This document shows, piece after piece, positions 24,766 to 34,319 of a DNA stretch of 56,880 nt. Numbering within the stretch: position 1 is the stretch's first letter; every line of letters starts with the position of its first letter. The DNA is from JBOHNM01 sp050730675. Lineage in GTDB: Bacteria; Planctomycetota; Phycisphaerae; Phycisphaerales; UBA1924. The stretch spans positions 1 to 56,880 of the forward strand of contig JBOHNM010000006.1 in NCBI GenBank assembly GCA_050730675.1, written 5' to 3'. A model generated the notes under the pieces. It was not told where the DNA came from. It was given only the letters and a program-made list of their open reading frames with translations, and made no database searches. Both the position numbers and the translations under genes were made by a program.

Positions 24766-24794
24766 ATGAAAAGACGCCGCGAGGGCGGCGTCTT
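24766..24794 (-). terminator. Intrinsic terminator of dnaG-rpoD
   Basis: A perfect ten-pair stem, AAGACGCCGC and GCGGCGTCTT with a four-base loop (24771-24794). On the minus strand it is followed by TTCATT, so the transcript ends in four U. It begins 28 bases after the rpoD stop and separates rpoD from rtcB. Confidence 0.85.
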
Positions 24795-24822
24795 GCGTGG
24801 TCTGACGGCTCAATCGAGTGGA

Positions 24823-26835
24823 TCACTCAACCATGTCGGCGGTCTCGTTGTCGAAATCGAGGGCCTCGGCGGGCTGCTCGACGCCGGGCGCGAGCGTATC
24901 GGCGTCAACATCGATCAGCTCCGCTGCCGCGAGGGGCTTGAACTCGATCTGGCGGTTCTCGTCCTCGAGGAAGCCGACGAGCTTGCGCGAGCGGACGGGG
25001 TGCTGGAGCTTGCGGATGGCCTTGGCCTCGACCTGGCGGACGCGCTCGCGGGTGACCTTGAAGATGCGGCCGACCTCCTCGAGCGTGTAGGTGTAGCCGT
25101 CGCCGATGCCGTAGCGGAGCTTGATGATCTCGCGCTCGCGGTAGGTGAGGCTCTTGAGGACCTGCTCGATCTGCTTCTTGAGGGTGTCGGTTGTCGCCGT
25201 CTGCACGGGCGAGCCCGTCTTCTCGTCCTCGAGGAAGTCGCCGAACTGGCTGTCCTCGCTCTCGCCGACGGGGCGGTCGAGCGAGACGGGCGTGCGGCTG
25301 ATCTTCAGCACGCGACGAGCCTCGGTGACGGTCATCTTGGCGGCCTGCGCGAGTTCCTCCATCGTCGGCTCGATGCCGTTGGTCTGGAACATCTGTTTCT
25401 GGATGTTGCGCAGGCGGGTCACCGTCTCGATCATGTGGACCGGCACGCGGATGGTGCGTGCGTGGTCGGCGATGGCGCGGGTGATGGCTTGGCGGATCCA
25501 CCAGGTGGCGTAGGTGCTGAACTTGTAGCCACGCTTGTACTCGTACTTGTCCACGGCGCGCATCAGGCCCGTGTTGCCCTCCTGGATGACGTCGAGGAAT
25601 CCGAGGCCGCGGTTGCGGTACTTCTTGGCGATCGAGACGACCAGGCGGAGGTTGCCGCCCGAGAGGTCGCGCTTGGCCTGCTCGTACTCCCAGAAGACGG
25701 TCTCGATCGTGCGGAGGCGCTTGGCGAGTTCGTCGGGCTCTTCGAGGACCATCGAGCGGTAGCCATCGAGCTCGTCGCGCATGGCGTCGAGGTCCTCGCG
25801 GTCGATGCGGCGCTGGCGGCTGTTGCGCTCGAGTTCCTTGTGCAGCTCGGTCATCTTGGCGCTGATCGAACGCAGCTTGCGCATCAGCGGGATGATGCGG
25901 CCCGTCCGCAGGCAGAGTTCCTCGGTGAGCGCCGTCATCTTGCGGCGGCGGGCGGCCATGCGGTCGCGGAGTTCGGACTCCATCTCACGCTGGTTGTCGG
26001 CCTTGGCGCGCTTGAGCGCTTCCCAATCCTCGCGGTTAAGCTGGATGAGCTTGTCGATCGTGCGCAGGTTGTAGGGGATGCGCTTGGCGATCTTCTCTTT
26101 GGCGTGCTCGTCAAGCGTGCTGATCCGCATCGTGCGGTCGAAGGGGAGCTCGCCGGTATGGACCTGGCGGAGTGTCGCCACGGCCTCGGTCAGGATGTAG
26201 TCGCTCTCGAGGCAACGGCGGCGGAAGATCATCCGCGTGGTCTCGATCTTCTTGGCCAGGCGGATCTCTTCGTCGCGCGTGAGCAGGGGGATGGTGCCCA
26301 TCTGCGAGAGGTACATCCGCACCGGGTCGTCGATGCGGCCGCGGCCTTCAAGCTCGGCCGCCAGCTCGCGGCGGATCTGCTCTTCATCTTCTTCGTCGAG
26401 GAAGGCGTCGTCCTCAAGCTCGGCCTCGGCGGCCTTGACGGCCGCGGGCTTGACCGGTCCGGCGGCCGCCGGCGCGTGGCCGTTAGCGGGAACCGTCTTC
26501 ATGTTCCAGTTCATCGTCGTCCAGCCATTGCCCTGGACGCGCTCGCCGCCGACGACGGTCATGGCGCGGATCGGTTTGTCGTTGGGGCCGTGCAAGACGA
26601 TGGGGGCGGGCTCGGCCTCGCCGCGGTCGCGGCGCGCCCGCCACTGACGTGCCCGGAACTCCATCTCATCGACCAATTCGATGCGCACGCGGTCGAGCTC
26701 GACCAGCAGCTCGTGGAGCCGCTCGGGATCGACCATGTCGTCGGGGAGAGTGTTGTTGAGTTCCTCGTAGCTCAGCCAGCCGCGCTGCGATCCTTGCGCG
26801 AGAAGCTGCGTGACATTCTCGGGAATCTTGCTCAT
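24823..26835 (-). CDS. rpoD: Primary RNA polymerase sigma factor (RpoD/SigA)
   Basis: The housekeeping sigma-70 factor, 670 residues. Region 1.1-like sequence (QGWLSYEELNNTLP-type) is at the start, followed by an acidic stretch near 135-150 (EDDAFLDEEDEE). Region 1.2 (DDPVRMYLSQMG) is near 170. A long non-conserved region leads to region 2 (SGGNLRLVVSIAKKYRNRG, then YKFSTYATWWIRQAI). Region 4.2 is EEVGRIFKVTRERVRQVEA near 610. These match group 1 sigma factors and imply recognition of ordinary -35/-10 promoters; the -10 boxes in this window suit that. The gene is 59 bases downstream of dnaG, the macromolecular-synthesis pairing, and has its own strong terminator. GGAG lies upstream of ATG. 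Confidence 0.96.
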   Translation of the reverse strand: MSKIPENVTQLLAQGSQRGWLSYEELNNTLPDDMVDPERLHELLVELDRVRIELVDEMEFRARQWRARRDRGEAEPAPIVLHGPNDKPIRAMTVVGGERVQGNGWTTMNWNMKTVPANGHAPAAAGPVKPAAVKAAEAELEDDAFLDEEDEEQIRRELAAELEGRGRIDDPVRMYLSQMGTIPLLTRDEEIRLAKKIETTRMIFRRRCLESDYILTEAVATLRQVHTGELPFDRTMRISTLDEHAKEKIAKRIPYNLRTIDKLIQLNREDWEALKRAKADNQREMESELRDRMAARRRKMTALTEELCLRTGRIIPLMRKLRSISAKMTELHKELERNSRQRRIDREDLDAMRDELDGYRSMVLEEPDELAKRLRTIETVFWEYEQAKRDLSGGNLRLVVSIAKKYRNRGLGFLDVIQEGNTGLMRAVDKYEYKRGYKFSTYATWWIRQAITRAIADHARTIRVPVHMIETVTRLRNIQKQMFQTNGIEPTMEELAQAAKMTVTEARRVLKISRTPVSLDRPVGESEDSQFGDFLEDEKTGSPVQTATTDTLKKQIEQVLKSLTYREREIIKLRYGIGDGYTYTLEEVGRIFKVTRERVRQVEAKAIRKLQHPVRSRKLVGFLEDENRQIEFKPLAAAELIDVDADTLAPGVEQPAEALDFDNETADMVE

Positions 26836-26894
26836 GCCGCCGTACTCCAGAAGTTCCTGGCCGTCAGTGGCCGGAAACCTGTGTCCGAGGTGGG

Positions 26895-28730
26895 CTATCG
26901 AACCGGAGGAACCACGGACGCCGCGGGCACGCCCGTCACGCCGATACGGACAAGACGAAGCTGATCAAGATCACCACTGGCCGCGCTGCGGGCAAACCGC
27001 GCACGTGCGGTGAGCACACAATCATCCCAATTGGTTCGGAGCCGTTTCGAGTCGCAGCCTGTCACGCGATCGATCTCCGCTACCAGCGCCGCCCCGACCG
27101 CTTGCACCCCACGGTCACTGAGCGACGACATCACCCATGCCAACGTCAATGGTTGACCTGTTCCCATGAGTGATTCAAGTGCCGCGGCAACAGTTTTTGT
27201 TGCTTCGTCCTCGAAGCGGTTCGGGGATAAAAGGGCCCTGTCGGCTTCTGCGAGAGAAGAAACGAGCGACGGGTCGGAGACCGCGCAGGCCAGGAGCATG
27301 GCGAATGGCGACTGAAGCGAGACCTTGATGGCGGCTTCCGGGCGTGGCACCTGTGCGCCACCGGGACGGCCATCGCGGCCGAAAGGCGCCGCGCCACGCA
27401 CGACCGACTCGCTCACTCCGAGAGCTTGGGCAATCTGCTTGAGGACCATGTCGCGGCGGATGGGGCTGATCCGCGACAGGCCCAGTTCGGCGAGGCGTTT
27501 AAGCTCTTCCTCGACGAGTTGCGAGCGGCCGGTGGCGCTCATCGTCCGCATGCGATCGCGCAGCCTGGAGAGGCGGTATTCCAAGGCCTCCGTCGCCTGG
27601 TCCAGGATTCGCTGGAGTTTTTCCAGTCCACCTGGTTGCTTGAGCAACTCGTCGGGGTCCTTGGCGTCGATCTCGCCGCGGGCCCGTGCGGCGGAGAGGG
27701 TCGCGATCTTGACATCCAGCGGCGAGGAGAAGAAAACCTCGACGGCGCGATCGGCTGCACGCTGACCGGCATCGTCGCCGTCGAAGAGCAGTACGACGCT
27801 GTCGCACTGGCGGGCGAGGCGGAGTGCGCCTTGGGTGGTGAGTGCGGTCCCGAGTGCGGCGACCGCGCTGGTCAACCCTGCCTGGTGGCAGGCGATGACA
27901 TCCATGTATCCCTCGACGACCACGGCACGCCCGGTCTTGCGGATGGTTTCGCCGGCCTGGTGGATGCCGTAGAGGGTCTCGCTCTTGTTGAAAAGCGCTG
28001 TCTCGGGGGAGTTGAGGTACTTGGGTTCGTCCTCTTCGCGGAGTTTGCGGCCGCCGAAACCGATGACCGCGCCGCTCTGGTCGTGGATCGGGAAGATCAG
28101 CCGGTGGCGCAGCATGTCGTAGCTGCCCGGGGAGTTCTCGCGCCGGCGGATCAAGCCCGCGCCGAGATAGGGGGCTTCGGCGAGGCTCTTGGAATTGATA
28201 AGGCGAACGAGCCCGTCCCACATGTCGGGCGATGCGCCAAGGGCGAAGCGTTCGACCATCTCGGGTGAGACGCCGCGTTTTTCGATCACCGCGCGGGCCG
28301 CTGTCCCGTGCTCGGAGTGCTTCAGCAGCACGCGGTAGAAGTCGGCGGCGACGCGGTTGGCCGTCCGCAGGTCTTCGCGCGTGACGTCGGGCGCGTCGTC
28401 ATCGCCTCCTTCGCGGCGCGTCGGCTTCCAAGGCGTGAGTTGGATCCCCGCGCGGTCGGCGAGGAAGCGCAGCGCCTCGCCGAATCCCATGCGGTGGTAA
28501 TCCATCACGAAGCTGATGGCATCGCCACCGGCGCCGCAGACCCAGCACTTGAAGATCTGCTTCTGCGGCGAGACGGACATTGAGGGGTTGTGGTCATCGT
28601 GAAACGGGCAGAGGCAGACGAACTCCTTGCCCTTCTTCTTGACGGCAACGTGGTCACCCACCAGGCGGACGATGTCCGTGGACTGGAGAACGCGGACCTT
28701 GTCGTCGTTGTGACGATCGCTGCCTTGCAC
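26895..28730 (-). CDS. dnaG: DNA primase DnaG
   Basis: DnaG lays RNA primers for replication. The 611-residue protein has the CHC2 zinc domain (C41, H44, C62, C65: CPFHDDHNPS...CWVCGAGGD). The catalytic TOPRIM domain follows, with VVVEGYMDVIA near residue 272 and LLFDGDDAGQRA further on. A helicase-binding C-terminal region is divergent, as usual. The start is GTG 28730, nine bases after a GGGGGG that can serve as ribosome site; the frame stays open far upstream but that part lies antisense to the acylphosphatase gene and has no primase similarity. A hairpin sits immediately before the ribosome site. Followed by rpoD. Confidence 0.94.
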   Translation of the reverse strand: MQGSDRHNDDKVRVLQSTDIVRLVGDHVAVKKKGKEFVCLCPFHDDHNPSMSVSPQKQIFKCWVCGAGGDAISFVMDYHRMGFGEALRFLADRAGIQLTPWKPTRREGGDDDAPDVTREDLRTANRVAADFYRVLLKHSEHGTAARAVIEKRGVSPEMVERFALGASPDMWDGLVRLINSKSLAEAPYLGAGLIRRRENSPGSYDMLRHRLIFPIHDQSGAVIGFGGRKLREEDEPKYLNSPETALFNKSETLYGIHQAGETIRKTGRAVVVEGYMDVIACHQAGLTSAVAALGTALTTQGALRLARQCDSVVLLFDGDDAGQRAADRAVEVFFSSPLDVKIATLSAARARGEIDAKDPDELLKQPGGLEKLQRILDQATEALEYRLSRLRDRMRTMSATGRSQLVEEELKRLAELGLSRISPIRRDMVLKQIAQALGVSESVVRGAAPFGRDGRPGGAQVPRPEAAIKVSLQSPFAMLLACAVSDPSLVSSLAEADRALLSPNRFEDEATKTVAAALESLMGTGQPLTLAWVMSSLSDRGVQAVGAALVAEIDRVTGCDSKRLRTNWDDCVLTARARFARSAASGDLDQLRLVRIGVTGVPAASVVPPVR

Positions 28731-28740
28731 GCCGCCCCCC

Positions 28741-28761
28741 AAGCGGCCATCGTGGCCGCTT
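28741..28761 (-). promoter_or_regulatory. Hairpin in the dnaG leader
   Basis: AAGCGGCCA and TGGCCGCTT form a nine-pair stem with a three-base loop, ending ten bases before the dnaG GTG and directly next to the GGGGGG ribosome site. An A/T-rich stretch (about 28763-28775) upstream could be the -10 region. It may control dnaG expression or mark termination of antisense transcription; not proven. Confidence 0.45.
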
Positions 28762-28964
28762 CCGATAAAAACGTAGCACGCGTTCTCACTCCGGCCACCA
28801 AGTTGCCAAGAGATTCTCGGGCTGGAACACCATGCCAACGCGCATGCGCCGCGCGACCGGATAACCGACATCCGTGTAACACGCGAATATCGCGGAGTTG
28901 CCGCGATTTTCTGCGAGGCACATGCGATTGGCACGGGCCTTGCCGTGTTCTGGTTCGCGTCGCC
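28762..28964. other. Divergent region between dnaG and the acylphosphatase gene
   Basis: About 200 bases without a supported gene, slightly less GC-rich than its neighbours (for example GATAAAAACGTAG near 28764). It must hold the dnaG promoter on the minus strand and the acylphosphatase promoter on the plus strand. No other structure was evident. Confidence 0.4.
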
Positions 28965-28970
28965 TACATT
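28965..28970 (+). promoter_or_regulatory. -10 box of the acylphosphatase gene (leaderless)
   Basis: TACATT is followed by six bases and GTG 28977. TTGCCG at 28940-28945 could be a weak -35 (spacer 19). Confidence 0.5.
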
Positions 28971-28976
28971 CCACAC

Positions 28977-29243
28977 GTGCGACTCCAGATCCGCTTCATC
29001 GGGCGCGTGCAGGGCGTGGGTTTCCGCGCCACGATGCGCCACATCGCCCACGATCACCCGGTTACGGGTTGGGTGCGCAACGAGCCCGACGGCTCGGTTC
29101 TGGCGGAAATCCAAGGCAACCCGCACGCCGTCGAAGCTTGCCTCGTGGAGGTGCGGCGCATGATGGCCGCCAACATCGCATCGTCCGCTTCGCTCACCAT
29201 GCCCGACCGCGAGGGCGAGTCCGGCTTTGTCATTCAACGCTGA
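28977..29243 (+). CDS. acyP: Acylphosphatase
   Basis: An 88-residue acylphosphatase, hydrolysing carboxyl-phosphate bonds such as in acetyl phosphate or acylated proteins. The phosphate-binding loop GRVQGVGFRATM (about 9-20) holds the catalytic arginine, and GWVRNEPDGSV (about 32-42) holds the catalytic asparagine. The length is exactly that of the family, which supports GTG 28977 as start; the frame is open far upstream only by chance. The HAD gene follows after 28 bases in the same direction. Confidence 0.93.
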   Translation: MRLQIRFIGRVQGVGFRATMRHIAHDHPVTGWVRNEPDGSVLAEIQGNPHAVEACLVEVRRMMAANIASSASLTMPDREGESGFVIQR

Positions 29244-29271
29244 TTCAGGCCAACGTCCAAGCTTGCCAACC

Positions 29272-29976
29272 ATGACCACTCGACTCATTTTCTTCGATAT
29301 TGATGCGACGTTGATCACCACCGACCGCAGCGGCATCAAGGCGATGCTTCAAGCGGGACAGGAGATGTTCGGTCCCCACTTCAACGTGGACCGCATCGAG
29401 TTCGCAGGGCGGCTCGACCCACTGATCATCGCGGACGTCTACCGCGATCAGGGACTGGATCCGACACCGCAACGGGTGGAGGCGTTCCGCGACGGGTACC
29501 GGAAGTACCTCACGGTGCGGCTGGCCGACCCGGCGACGAAGTCGATCGCGCTGCCGGGGGTGAAGGACCTGCTGCAAGCGCTGCTGCCGCTCGACCAGGT
29601 CAGGCGGGCGCTGCTCACCGGCAATTACCCCGATACCGGTTCGTTGAAGCTCCGCGCCTGCGGCATCGAGCCCGACGATTTTCACTTACATGTGTGGGGT
29701 GATCAGTCGCCCAGCTCGCCCCCAACGCGGGATGACCTGCCGGGGATCGGGCTCGCTCGTTACCGCGAGCTTTTCGGTGAGTCGATTGACCCACGCGAGG
29801 CGGTGGTGATCGGCGACACGCCGCATGATGTGAAGTGTGCGCACGCGCACGGCTGCCGCGCGATTGGCGTGGCGACCGGGCCGTTCAGTGTGGACCAACT
29901 CAGGGCGGCCGGGGCGGAGCACGTGCTGCCGACGCTCGCGGATACACCCGGGCTGCTGCGGTGGCTGGGGGCGTGA
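29272..29976 (+). CDS. HAD-family hydrolase (phosphoglycolate phosphatase-like)
   Basis: A 234-residue HAD phosphatase. Motif I is FFDIDATL with nucleophile D9 and acid D11; LLTGNYP is motif II; VVIGDTPHDVKCA is motif IV. A helical cap lies between motifs I and II, as in subclass C1 enzymes such as phosphoglycolate phosphatase. The substrate is not determined. The ATG at 29272 starts just before the conserved core. Likely co-transcribed with the acylphosphatase. Confidence 0.85.
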   Translation: MTTRLIFFDIDATLITTDRSGIKAMLQAGQEMFGPHFNVDRIEFAGRLDPLIIADVYRDQGLDPTPQRVEAFRDGYRKYLTVRLADPATKSIALPGVKDLLQALLPLDQVRRALLTGNYPDTGSLKLRACGIEPDDFHLHVWGDQSPSSPPTRDDLPGIGLARYRELFGESIDPREAVVIGDTPHDVKCAHAHGCRAIGVATGPFSVDQLRAAGAEHVLPTLADTPGLLRWLGA

Positions 29977-30046
29977 CCGCGCCTGTGCCCAATCGGCCCA
30001 TGCCGACAGCTTCTGCACAATGCACGGCGGCCCGGTGTGTTGCCCC

Positions 30047-30069
30047 TACACTGCCCCCCAGCTAAGGAA
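30047..30069 (+). promoter_or_regulatory. -10 box and ribosome site of the gene at 30075
   Basis: TACACT (30047-30052) and AAGGAA (30064-30069) precede the ATG at 30075. icd has the same AAGGAACCCC ribosome site. Confidence 0.4.
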
Positions 30070-30074
30070 CCCCT

Positions 30075-30824
30075 ATGTCCGATTCCTACGGGGCGCTTGC
30101 CTCGGACTTCTATGTCAACCAGCGGCTGAACCTCAAGATGGACCTCCCCACCGAGCGGGAGACCGTCTTGAACATGTTCGATCGGGTCCGCAAGGAATTC
30201 CCGACGATGGAGCGCTTCCGGCGCATCCAGAACGAGTTGGCTCTGGAGTCCGACAGCTCCGAGGGGCCACAGCGGTGGATTGCCCTTCGCAAGACGTCGA
30301 TCCGGTCAGGCGCGATCAATCCCGAGACGCCCGAGGAGGGCTACCGGCTGCACCAACTGGTGCTCGAGACGGCGCCGTATTTTTTGTCGATCAGCCCGCT
30401 CGACATCGATTTTCTTGAGCTGCTCTACGGCTTCGACCTGATGTGCTCGGGGAACCACGACGCGGTGGTCTTCGATGCGCTGTTTGGTTCGAGCCCCTTG
30501 GCCGCGCTCGCGGACCAACGGCAGACGATCCCGCTGGATTGCCAGCCGGTGTTCGGGGTATCGCTCTCGGACGACATGAGCCTGCAGGCGCACTTCGAGG
30601 TGAAGACCCGCACGCCAAAGCCCTCCGGGCGCGACGGGGAGACGGCGGCGGAGCCGATCAGCATCTACTTGGCGCTTCGTCGCTACGGGTCGGTCAAGGA
30701 CGTCAGTGAGCTGCCGAGCGTTCTCCAGACGCTGACCCGCCATGGCGAGGAACTGATCCAGTCGCGCGTGATCCCCATGCTCGTTCAGCCGATCCGGCAG
30801 GCGATTGGTCCCGTCAGCGAGTGA
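30075..30824 (+). CDS. Conserved hypothetical protein
   Basis: A 249-residue soluble protein that I do not recognise. It has no signal peptide and no hydrophobic helix. The sequence is evenly mixed, acidic, and has regular secondary-structure-like blocks (for example FLELLYGFDLMCSGNHDAVVFDALFG), which suggests a folded, conserved protein rather than a chance frame. It lies between the acylphosphatase-HAD pair and a small membrane protein upstream of clpX, all on the plus strand. No catalytic motif is visible. Confidence 0.65.
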   Translation: MSDSYGALASDFYVNQRLNLKMDLPTERETVLNMFDRVRKEFPTMERFRRIQNELALESDSSEGPQRWIALRKTSIRSGAINPETPEEGYRLHQLVLETAPYFLSISPLDIDFLELLYGFDLMCSGNHDAVVFDALFGSSPLAALADQRQTIPLDCQPVFGVSLSDDMSLQAHFEVKTRTPKPSGRDGETAAEPISIYLALRRYGSVKDVSELPSVLQTLTRHGEELIQSRVIPMLVQPIRQAIGPVSE

Positions 30825-30851
30825 GCACCGTTCTCCGGGAGCCCTTCATCA

Positions 30852-31181
30852 GTGCCTACTGCGCTGCTCATCCTCGCCCAGAGCAACAAGAGCGCCGACA
30901 CCATGCGCGTGGTGTTGTGGGTCGGGTTGCTGATCGGGGCGCTGATGGTGCTCGGCGCGGTCATCATGGTGATCCGCACCAAGATACTGGTGAAGGAAAC
31001 CGGGTCCAATAAGTCCGCGGGGCCGCTGGAAGATCTCCGCCGCATGCGAGATACCGGCGCGATCTCTGAGGCCGAATTTTCCGCGGCCAAGGCGAAGGTC
31101 GCGGCTCGCCTGCGTGGCGGGGGCAACCCCCCGGAAACCCGCACCACGGCTCAGAAAACGGGGAACAAGCCCGGTTCGTGA
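30852..31181 (+). CDS. Small membrane protein with a SHOCT-like domain
   Basis: A 109-residue protein with one membrane helix (VVLWVGLLIGALMVLGAVIMVI, about 19-40; two short polar segments flank it). A C-terminal helix pair follows: PLEDLRRMRDTGAISEAEFSAAKAKV. That layout matches the SHOCT motif (L..L...G.It..Ef...K), a short domain of unknown role often attached to membrane proteins. GTG 30852 is preceded by GGGAG; ATG 30903 is an alternative that would begin right at the helix. It follows the hypothetical gene by 27 bases and clpX comes next. Confidence 0.7.
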   Translation: MPTALLILAQSNKSADTMRVVLWVGLLIGALMVLGAVIMVIRTKILVKETGSNKSAGPLEDLRRMRDTGAISEAEFSAAKAKVAARLRGGGNPPETRTTAQKTGNKPGS

Positions 31182-31224
31182 CTCGGTTACCTCGGTCTCT
31201 CCAGCCCCGGGCTGGGCGGGCCGA

Positions 31225-31230
31225 TAGACT
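31225..31230 (+). promoter_or_regulatory. -10 box of clpX
   Basis: TAGACT is followed by six bases and TTG 31237, which is in frame with clpX. The transcript would either be leaderless from TTG (15 extra residues) or carry a 45-base leader to ATG 31282. Confidence 0.45.
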
Positions 31231-31281
31231 ACCTCGTTGCGTTACCCCGGGGCCGAACATGGCCCGAGTGAGATATTTCCG

Positions 31282-32604
<1,323 letters not shown>

Positions 32605-32629
32605 CGCGGCACTGAACGCTGATCAATCG

Positions 32630-32665
32630 AAGGGCCATGGCCTCTGCCGCGGCCCTTTTCATTTT
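32630..32665 (+). terminator. Intrinsic terminator of clpX
   Basis: AAGGGCC and GGCCCTT form a seven-pair stem with a 14-base loop (32630-32657), followed by TTCATTTTC. It fills the gap to the convergent gene, whose stop is at 32665. Confidence 0.75.
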
Positions 32666-34272
32666 CAGTTGAGGGACGCGCACACCCAGCCGGCGACCTG
32701 CGCCGAGGCGGGCATCATCGCGTGCACACGCACCGAGCTGTCGAGCAGGCGGCGGGCCGCCGCGGGTGATGAGGTGAACAGGTGGCTCACTGGCGTTCGC
32801 GATGCGTCGAGGCGGGGACCGTTCGGCATGGTCAACGCCAGCAGTTTGGCGTTCAGCCCGGCCCAGGCGCCGACGGCCGTGAGCCGCGAGCAGGCCTGCT
32901 CTGTGCGATGGATTTCACCTGCAGCATGTGGATGATCCAGCAGCATCAGGTGGAGTCTGCCGTCGCCATCGACCGCGAACTGAACGTCCTCGTCGAACGG
33001 GCAGCGTGCGGCCATCGGGGTCGTCCCCGACACCAGAACGCACAGATCGAACTCTTTCGTCACCGTCGTCGTTGACATCGGTGTTGGCGCCGCGGGCGAG
33101 GCCATCATCGATGCAGGCTCAACGCCCATGACGAGCATGGTCATGTCAGCAGGTGCAATGGCAGGGGGGGGCTTAATGGATGCGGTGGGCATGACTGCCG
33201 CGACCGGTTCCGGTGACTTCGCCGGAGGCACAATGACGGTGCGGGGCGTCGCTGCCGCCACGACTTCTGCCACACGTGCCGTGACGACCTCCAAGGCTTC
33301 CAGCGGTCCGCGCGAGATGCCCACCTGGGCCGCCGCGGCGTCCTCATCGGCCGATGCCTGGACAAGGTCGATGATCCCGGCGATCCCGCCGCCCCAAGCA
33401 CCGTCGAAGAGCATGGCCGAGCCCGGGCCGCTGTCGATCCGTTCAATGCAACCGGCAGGTTCGATGTGGACGCCCAGGAATGACTGACCGGCCTCCATCA
33501 GCCGTCGCCACATCCCCGCGGCTCGTGTCTCGTCGCAGCCCATCGCGGCGACCCCGATCGCGCAGTCGTGCTCGGCCGGGGTGCCCGCCGTCAGCACCGA
33601 AGCGAGACGCTTGAGCAGTCGGTAGGCCGCGACCACCCCGGCCTCGTCGCTGCTGGTGAGCAGCGTGATCCGGTCGCACTGCTCGCACCCGCGCGGCGGC
33701 TCGTCATCGCTGCTGCTGACCTGCACGACCACACGTTTGGCGTTGTGCAGTCCCGCGTGAATCGCCGAAGCAAAATCGCCCAGGACTTGCGTGGCCTGCA
33801 CGGACGCGCGAGGATCGACCAGCTCAACGCGGGCACGCCCGACGCCCAGACGCACGACGACGACGCCCGAGCCGTCTCGCGCGGCCAAGTGCCGAACATA
33901 CTGCCCGGCCCACGCCGAGCCCATCAGGGGCAGGTGCCCCAGCACCATCAATTCAATAACCGGCATTTCCGGCGAGGATGGCTCGCCTGGCTGCGCTTCC
34001 TCGCGAGTTACCGTCTTCCAGTTGATGGTGTCTTGTACCTGTGCTCCGGCCTCGCTGTCCCGATCAATTTCCAGCCGCATGGTCGCCAGCGGTTCGTCGG
34101 CGGGCGGGGGCGCGGATCGTTCGCCGCCGCTGGGGGCGACCACCGTCGAATTCGTGCATCCCGCGATCGGCTCGGCGGTCACCTCGCCCAGGAACAGGTC
34201 GGTCAACGCATCGAACGCGTCGGCGCGTTCCTGGGTCGGGGGGGCATCGGCCGGGCGGTGGTACTTCAGCAT
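32665..34272 (-). CDS. MinD/FlhG-like protein without a P-loop
   Basis: A 535-residue protein of unknown function directly downstream of the ParA fusion. Residues about 105-320 follow the order of a MinD/FlhG ATPase. LGHLPLMGSAWAGQYV takes the place of the P-loop, then VVVVRLGVGRARVELVD. The segment DRITLLTSSDEAGVVAAYRL resembles the MinD/FlhG stretch around TTPEPTAITDAY. GQSFLGVHIEPAGCIERI resembles FLGVELEYLGYI. The Walker A lysines are missing, so it probably does not hydrolyse ATP. The remaining 200 residues are Ala/Pro/Met-rich and unrelated to anything I know. ATG 34272 has GAGGG upstream. This assignment is by pattern only and may be wrong; the gene itself is secure. Confidence 0.6.
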   Translation of the reverse strand: MLKYHRPADAPPTQERADAFDALTDLFLGEVTAEPIAGCTNSTVVAPSGGERSAPPPADEPLATMRLEIDRDSEAGAQVQDTINWKTVTREEAQPGEPSSPEMPVIELMVLGHLPLMGSAWAGQYVRHLAARDGSGVVVVRLGVGRARVELVDPRASVQATQVLGDFASAIHAGLHNAKRVVVQVSSSDDEPPRGCEQCDRITLLTSSDEAGVVAAYRLLKRLASVLTAGTPAEHDCAIGVAAMGCDETRAAGMWRRLMEAGQSFLGVHIEPAGCIERIDSGPGSAMLFDGAWGGGIAGIIDLVQASADEDAAAAQVGISRGPLEALEVVTARVAEVVAAATPRTVIVPPAKSPEPVAAVMPTASIKPPPAIAPADMTMLVMGVEPASMMASPAAPTPMSTTTVTKEFDLCVLVSGTTPMAARCPFDEDVQFAVDGDGRLHLMLLDHPHAAGEIHRTEQACSRLTAVGAWAGLNAKLLALTMPNGPRLDASRTPVSHLFTSSPAAARRLLDSSVRVHAMMPASAQVAGWVCASLN

Positions 34273-34319
34273 CTGGGCCCTCACGTCGAGGTGAAAGGAG
34301 TCGGCTTTGCCCGCCGGTA

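Noticed and set aside
24766..26964. A 700-codon plus-strand frame opposite rpoD
   Set aside because: Antisense to a certain sigma factor gene; composition is a mirror of its codons, with no motif.
28762..29339. Upstream extension of dnaG by about 200 codons
   Set aside because: It runs antisense through the acylphosphatase gene and has no primase similarity; GTG 28730 fits the usual N-terminus.
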